Below are positions 7,539 to 8,940 of a stretch of DNA of 8,940 nucleotides, piece after piece. Origin of the DNA: Beijerinckiaceae bacterium (GTDB lineage: Bacteria; Pseudomonadota; Alphaproteobacteria; Rhizobiales; Beijerinckiaceae); contig CANGOK010000133.1 of assembly GCA_947455285.1 (NCBI GenBank), forward strand, positions 1-8,940, in the 5' to 3' direction. A program made the position numbers and the translations under genes. The stretch's first letter is position 1. Each line of letters begins with the position of its first letter. A model generated the notes under the pieces. That model saw only the letters and a program-made list of their open reading frames with translations. It made no database searches and was not told the DNA's origin.

Positions 7539-7595
7539 GGGACTCTCGCTGGACGGCCTGAAAACCAAACGCCGCCCTCGTGGGCGGCGCTGCAT
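7539..7595 (-). other. Arginine-rich in-frame leader segment upstream of argD
   Basis: An ATG at 7595 opens a frame that begins MQRRPRGRRLVFRPSSESP and continues in frame into ArgD. Six of the first 13 residues are Arg, read from CGC, CGC, CGA, CGG, CGT and AGG, so almost the whole codon family is used. No Shine-Dalgarno sequence precedes this ATG, and it lies only about 10 nt after the predicted transcription start, so translation would be near-leaderless. It could be a sensing leader, an unusual ArgD extension, or a chance reading of the GC hairpin it overlaps. There is no stop before ArgD, which argues against a classic separate leader peptide. Confidence 0.3.
7559..7589 (-). terminator. 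Intrinsic-terminator-like hairpin in the argD leader (possible attenuator)
   Basis: On the - strand CGCCGCCC (7589-7582), a 4-nt ACGA loop and GGGCGGCG (7577-7570) form a perfect 8-bp GC stem followed by TTTGGTTTT. It lies downstream of the predicted argD promoter and about 30 nt before the argD ATG at 7538, with no gene ending here on the - strand. It is therefore placed to control entry into the operon rather than to end a transcript. I could not identify a clear competing antiterminator by eye. Hairpin certain; function as attenuator inferred. Confidence 0.5.
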
Positions 7596-7630
7596 GCTTT
7601 ATTCTGTTATATTGTAAGGAATCGCATGCT
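7592..7630. repeat. GCATGCT direct repeat flanking the argD -10 box
   Basis: Two copies of GCATGCT, at 7592-7598 and 7624-7630, lie 32 bp apart (about three helical turns), one on each side of the argD -10 element. Each contains the palindrome GCATGC. Between them, 7601-7622 is an AT-rich segment whose ends form a short dyad (ATTC ... GAAT). The spacing suits a regulator binding on one face of the DNA, but the motif also occurs elsewhere in the window (for example near 6455 inside argD), so this is suggestive only. Confidence 0.3.
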
Positions 7631-7639
7631 CAGGGTCAA
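7611..7639 (-). promoter_or_regulatory. Sigma-70 promoter of the argD-argF-hslO operon
   Basis: On the - strand TTGACC (7639-7634), a 17-nt spacer and TACAAT (7616-7611) match the sigma-70 consensus at five of six positions in each box. Transcription would start near 7604, giving a leader of about 66 nt before the argD ATG at 7538. A GANTC methylation site (7619-7623) lies in the spacer next to the -10 box. Confidence 0.7.
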
Positions 7640-7930
7640 ATAGACGTCAGGATCAAGGTGGCGCGCGCCTCAAGGGGCTTCGTTCACGGTTTGACTCCGC
7701 AAATGACCGGTTCGACGAAAAGCGGCTGGGGAAAACGAAATCCAGAGGCCCGGGACGCTTGGACCTGAATCAACGCCTAGTGTAGCGTCCCCTTCGTCGA
7801 ATACGAGATATCGTGTTGCCGACCATCAGAAAGTGCGTAGCGTGAGCAGGCTGGCGGAGCTAACCGCCGCCCCCGGCGCTATGGAATTTTGTGGTCTGCG
7901 ACATTGGTTCAAGAATGGATGGAGGACGCA
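7640..7930. other. gcrA upstream control region, no gene recognised
   Basis: About 290 bp between the argD promoter and the gcrA start with no credible protein or RNA gene. It must contain the gcrA promoter. Weak + strand candidates are TTGACT (7691-7696, overlapping a GANTC site) with no good -10 at 17 nt, and TTGGAC (7759-7764) with TGTAGC at 16 nt (7781-7786). A GGCGG / CCGCC hairpin (7853-7857 with 7864-7868) would lie in the gcrA leader. I saw no TTAA-N7-TTAA CtrA site and no consensus DnaA box. Confidence 0.5.
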
Positions 7931-8518
7931 ATGTCCTGGACTGATGAGCGCGTCGAACAGTTGCGAAAGCTTTGGCTCGACGGGAAGAGCGCGAGTCAGA
8001 TCGCTGCGGAACTGGCCAATGGCATCACGCGCAACGCAGTGATCGGCAAGGTTCATCGCCTTGGCCTCTCCGGCCGCGTGAAGAGCCCCGGTCAGCCAGC
8101 GCCTCGGCCTCGTCCCGCTCGCCCGCAATCCTCGTCTCACGGCGGCGGCTCGGGAATGGGCGCCAGTCATGGCGGAACGGCCCAGCGCGCCCAGACGGCT
8201 TCGCGCTCCGCTATGCCAATGACCCGTGGCGCAACCGCACTTGCCTTCTCGCCCCGCGCCGAGGCTGAGCCTGTTCTTCGCCCTGTCGAGGAAGTCGTGA
8301 TCCCCATGTCCGAGCGGGTCACGATCATGGAGCTCAAGGAATCCATGTGCCGCTGGCCGCTCGGCGATCCGGCGACCCCGGAGTTCCGCTATTGCGGCAG
8401 CAAGTCGCCGGTGGGCGACACCTATTGCGCCCATCATGCGCGCATCGCCTATCAGCCAACGCAGGATCGTCGCCGGGAGCGCGAGCGCCGCGCCCAGCAG
8501 TTGAGCCGTCTGTCCTGA
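7931..8518 (+). CDS. gcrA: GcrA cell-cycle regulator
   Basis: Alphaproteobacterial transcription regulator that binds sigma-70 RNA polymerase and activates promoters bearing CcrM-methylated GANTC sites, controlling S-phase, division and chromosome genes in Caulobacter. The N-terminal DNA-binding domain is textbook: MSWTDERVEQLRKLWLDG, then ASQIAAEL, then TRNAVIGKVHRLGLSGR (residues 1-49). A low-complexity linker rich in Pro, Ser, Gly and Ala (about 50-120) follows. The C-terminal sigma-interaction domain (about 125-175) contains SERVTIMELKESMCRWPLGDP and YCGS ... YCAHHARIAYQP, with Cys140, Cys155, Cys166 and His168/169. The tail is strongly basic (RRRERERR). The ATG at 7931 has GGAGG 5 nt upstream and gives the conserved MSWT start; an upstream in-frame ATG at 7889 is rejected. 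It is transcribed divergently from argD and followed by its own terminator. Length is 195 aa. Confidence 0.96.
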   Translation: MSWTDERVEQLRKLWLDGKSASQIAAELANGITRNAVIGKVHRLGLSGRVKSPGQPAPRPRPARPQSSSHGGGSGMGASHGGTAQRAQTASRSAMPMTRGATALAFSPRAEAEPVLRPVEEVVIPMSERVTIMELKESMCRWPLGDPATPEFRYCGSKSPVGDTYCAHHARIAYQPTQDRRRERERRAQQLSRLS

Positions 8519-8535
8519 TTGGAAGGCTCTAGATT

Positions 8536-8569
8536 AAAGCCCGGCCGCGATGAGCGAGCCGGGCTTTTT
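8536..8569 (+). terminator. Intrinsic terminator of gcrA
   Basis: AAAGCCCGG (8536-8544) pairs perfectly with CCGGGCTTT (8559-8567) across a 14-nt loop, followed by further T residues (TTTTT in 8565-8569). It starts 18 nt after the gcrA stop. On the other strand the same hairpin is followed by TTTAAT and may also stop transcripts of the convergent YbhN-type gene, whose stop codon is at 8577-8575. Confidence 0.85.
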
Positions 8570-8574
8570 CATGC

Positions 8575-8940
8575 CTAGTCGAGACCGCCCCCCTCGCGCC
8601 GCCCGTCTTCCTCGCTCCTGCGGGCCATCGCCTCCCGCAGCGACTTCCAGCGACGCATGCCTTCGTGGGCGCCGAGCAGCGCCAGCGCCAGAATGAAGGG
8701 GCCGATGTAGTAGATCATGCGGAACAGCAGCAGCGAAGCCAGCAATCCCTCCTGCGAGGGCGCGGGAACCGCATGCAGCATGGTCATTTCAAATGTGCCT
8801 ATGCCTCCCGGCGTATTCGATGCGATGCCGATCAGGCAGGCGAAGACATAGGTGGCGGCGAAGGTCACGGGATCGGCGCCATGGCCGTGCGGCAGGAGCA
8901 CATAAAGGCAGGTGGCCGCGCAGCACAGTTCAGAGACGCC
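8575..8940 (-). CDS. YbhN / LPG_synthase_TM family membrane protein, 5' part outside the window
   Basis: C-terminal 121 residues of a multi-pass inner-membrane protein related to the flippase-like domain of MprF (lysylphosphatidylglycerol synthase TM region, UPF0104/YbhN). The diagnostic element is IGIASNTPGGIGTFEMTML, with the invariant PGGIGxFE. It is followed by a further long hydrophobic stretch (LLASLLLFRMIYYIGPFILALALLG) and a basic, charged tail (RRWKSLREAMARRSEEDGRR). The frame remains open to the right edge (GVSELCCAATCLYVLLP...), so the GTG near 8901 is internal. The full family is about 300-350 residues. Members are thought to move lipids or lipid-linked substrates across the inner membrane; no aminoacyl-transferase domain is visible here. 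Convergent with gcrA, sharing its terminator. Confidence 0.85.
   Translation of the reverse strand, partial: GVSELCCAATCLYVLLPHGHGADPVTFAATYVFACLIGIASNTPGGIGTFEMTMLHAVPAPSQEGLLASLLLFRMIYYIGPFILALALLGAHEGMRRWKSLREAMARRSEEDGRREGGGLD

Larger units (their letters stand above)
7541..7771. promoter_or_regulatory. Cluster of GANTC (CcrM) methylation sites between argD and gcrA
   Basis: GANTC occurs at 7541-7545 (GACTC), 7619-7623 (GAATC), 7693-7697 (GACTC) and 7767-7771 (GAATC), with a fifth at 7993-7997 just inside gcrA. Counting by eye I find about 16 in the whole 8.9-kb window, so four in 231 bp is a clear local excess. In Alphaproteobacteria the adenine in GANTC is methylated by CcrM, and GcrA acts with sigma-70 at promoters carrying methylated GANTC. 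Sites lie in the argD promoter spacer and against a TTGACT hexamer upstream of gcrA. Confidence 0.5.

Noticed and set aside
7580..7768. Small + strand frame across the argD leader and promoter
   Set aside because: It overlaps a promoter and hairpin, has no ribosome binding site, and encodes nothing recognisable.
7889..7930. Upstream in-frame ATG adding 14 residues to GcrA
   Set aside because: The conserved GcrA N-terminus begins MSWTDERV at 7931, which has GGAGG at proper spacing; the upstream ATG has no Shine-Dalgarno sequence.
7826..8437. A 203-codon - strand frame opposite gcrA
   Set aside because: It is antisense to an unmistakable GcrA gene; the translation has no family resemblance.
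1..8940. Search for CRISPR arrays, insertion sequences, phage genes, tRNA or rRNA genes
   Set aside because: No repeat-spacer pattern, transposase, integrase or RNA gene is visible. The genes look like stable chromosomal content, with the solitary higA the only accessory-type element.

Overview
The window looks like chromosomal DNA of an alphaproteobacterium, most likely a Hyphomicrobiales (Rhizobiales) member. The best evidence is a clear GcrA cell-cycle regulator, which is essentially restricted to Alphaproteobacteria. Supporting evidence is the alphaproteobacterial form of Hsp33 with an extended acidic linker, the gcrA / argD-argF-hslO neighbourhood, and the high GC content. I cannot name a genus from the sequence.

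Layout from left to right: (1) positions 1-695, the C-terminal part of a proline iminopeptidase-type alpha/beta hydrolase on the + strand. (2) A HigA-type antitoxin on the - strand with no HigB partner, converging on the hydrolase so that both stop codons share one TTAA. (3) An MFS_3/DHA3-type exporter on the - strand. (4) An intrinsic terminator ending a two-gene ABC importer operon (permease and ATPase of the nitrate/sulfonate/taurine type, ATGA overlap) that has no substrate-binding protein gene beside it. (5) A 378-bp stretch without a gene. (6) A tightly coupled - strand operon argD-argF-hslO: two steps of arginine synthesis plus the redox chaperone Hsp33, joined by two ATGA overlaps. (7) A 392-bp divergent control region between argD and gcrA. 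(8) gcrA on the + strand with a strong terminator. (9) The C-terminal part of a YbhN/LPG_synthase_TM membrane protein on the - strand, running off the right edge.

Most genes are ordinary housekeeping or transport genes, and I found no large undescribed system. The most interesting part is the argD-gcrA control region. It has a near-consensus sigma-70 promoter for argD (TTGACC-N17-TACAAT). Just downstream lies an 8-bp GC hairpin followed by a U-rich tract, placed before the argD start like an attenuator. An ATG about 10 nt after the predicted transcription start opens a short reading frame (MQRRPRGRRLVFR...) with six arginine codons in its first 13, lying over that hairpin and in frame with argD. 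In an arginine-biosynthesis operon this suggests attenuation by arginyl-tRNA supply. It is a hypothesis, because the hairpin's own GC sequence also yields Arg/Gly codons. The same region holds a cluster of GANTC (CcrM methylation) sites, which fits its position beside gcrA.
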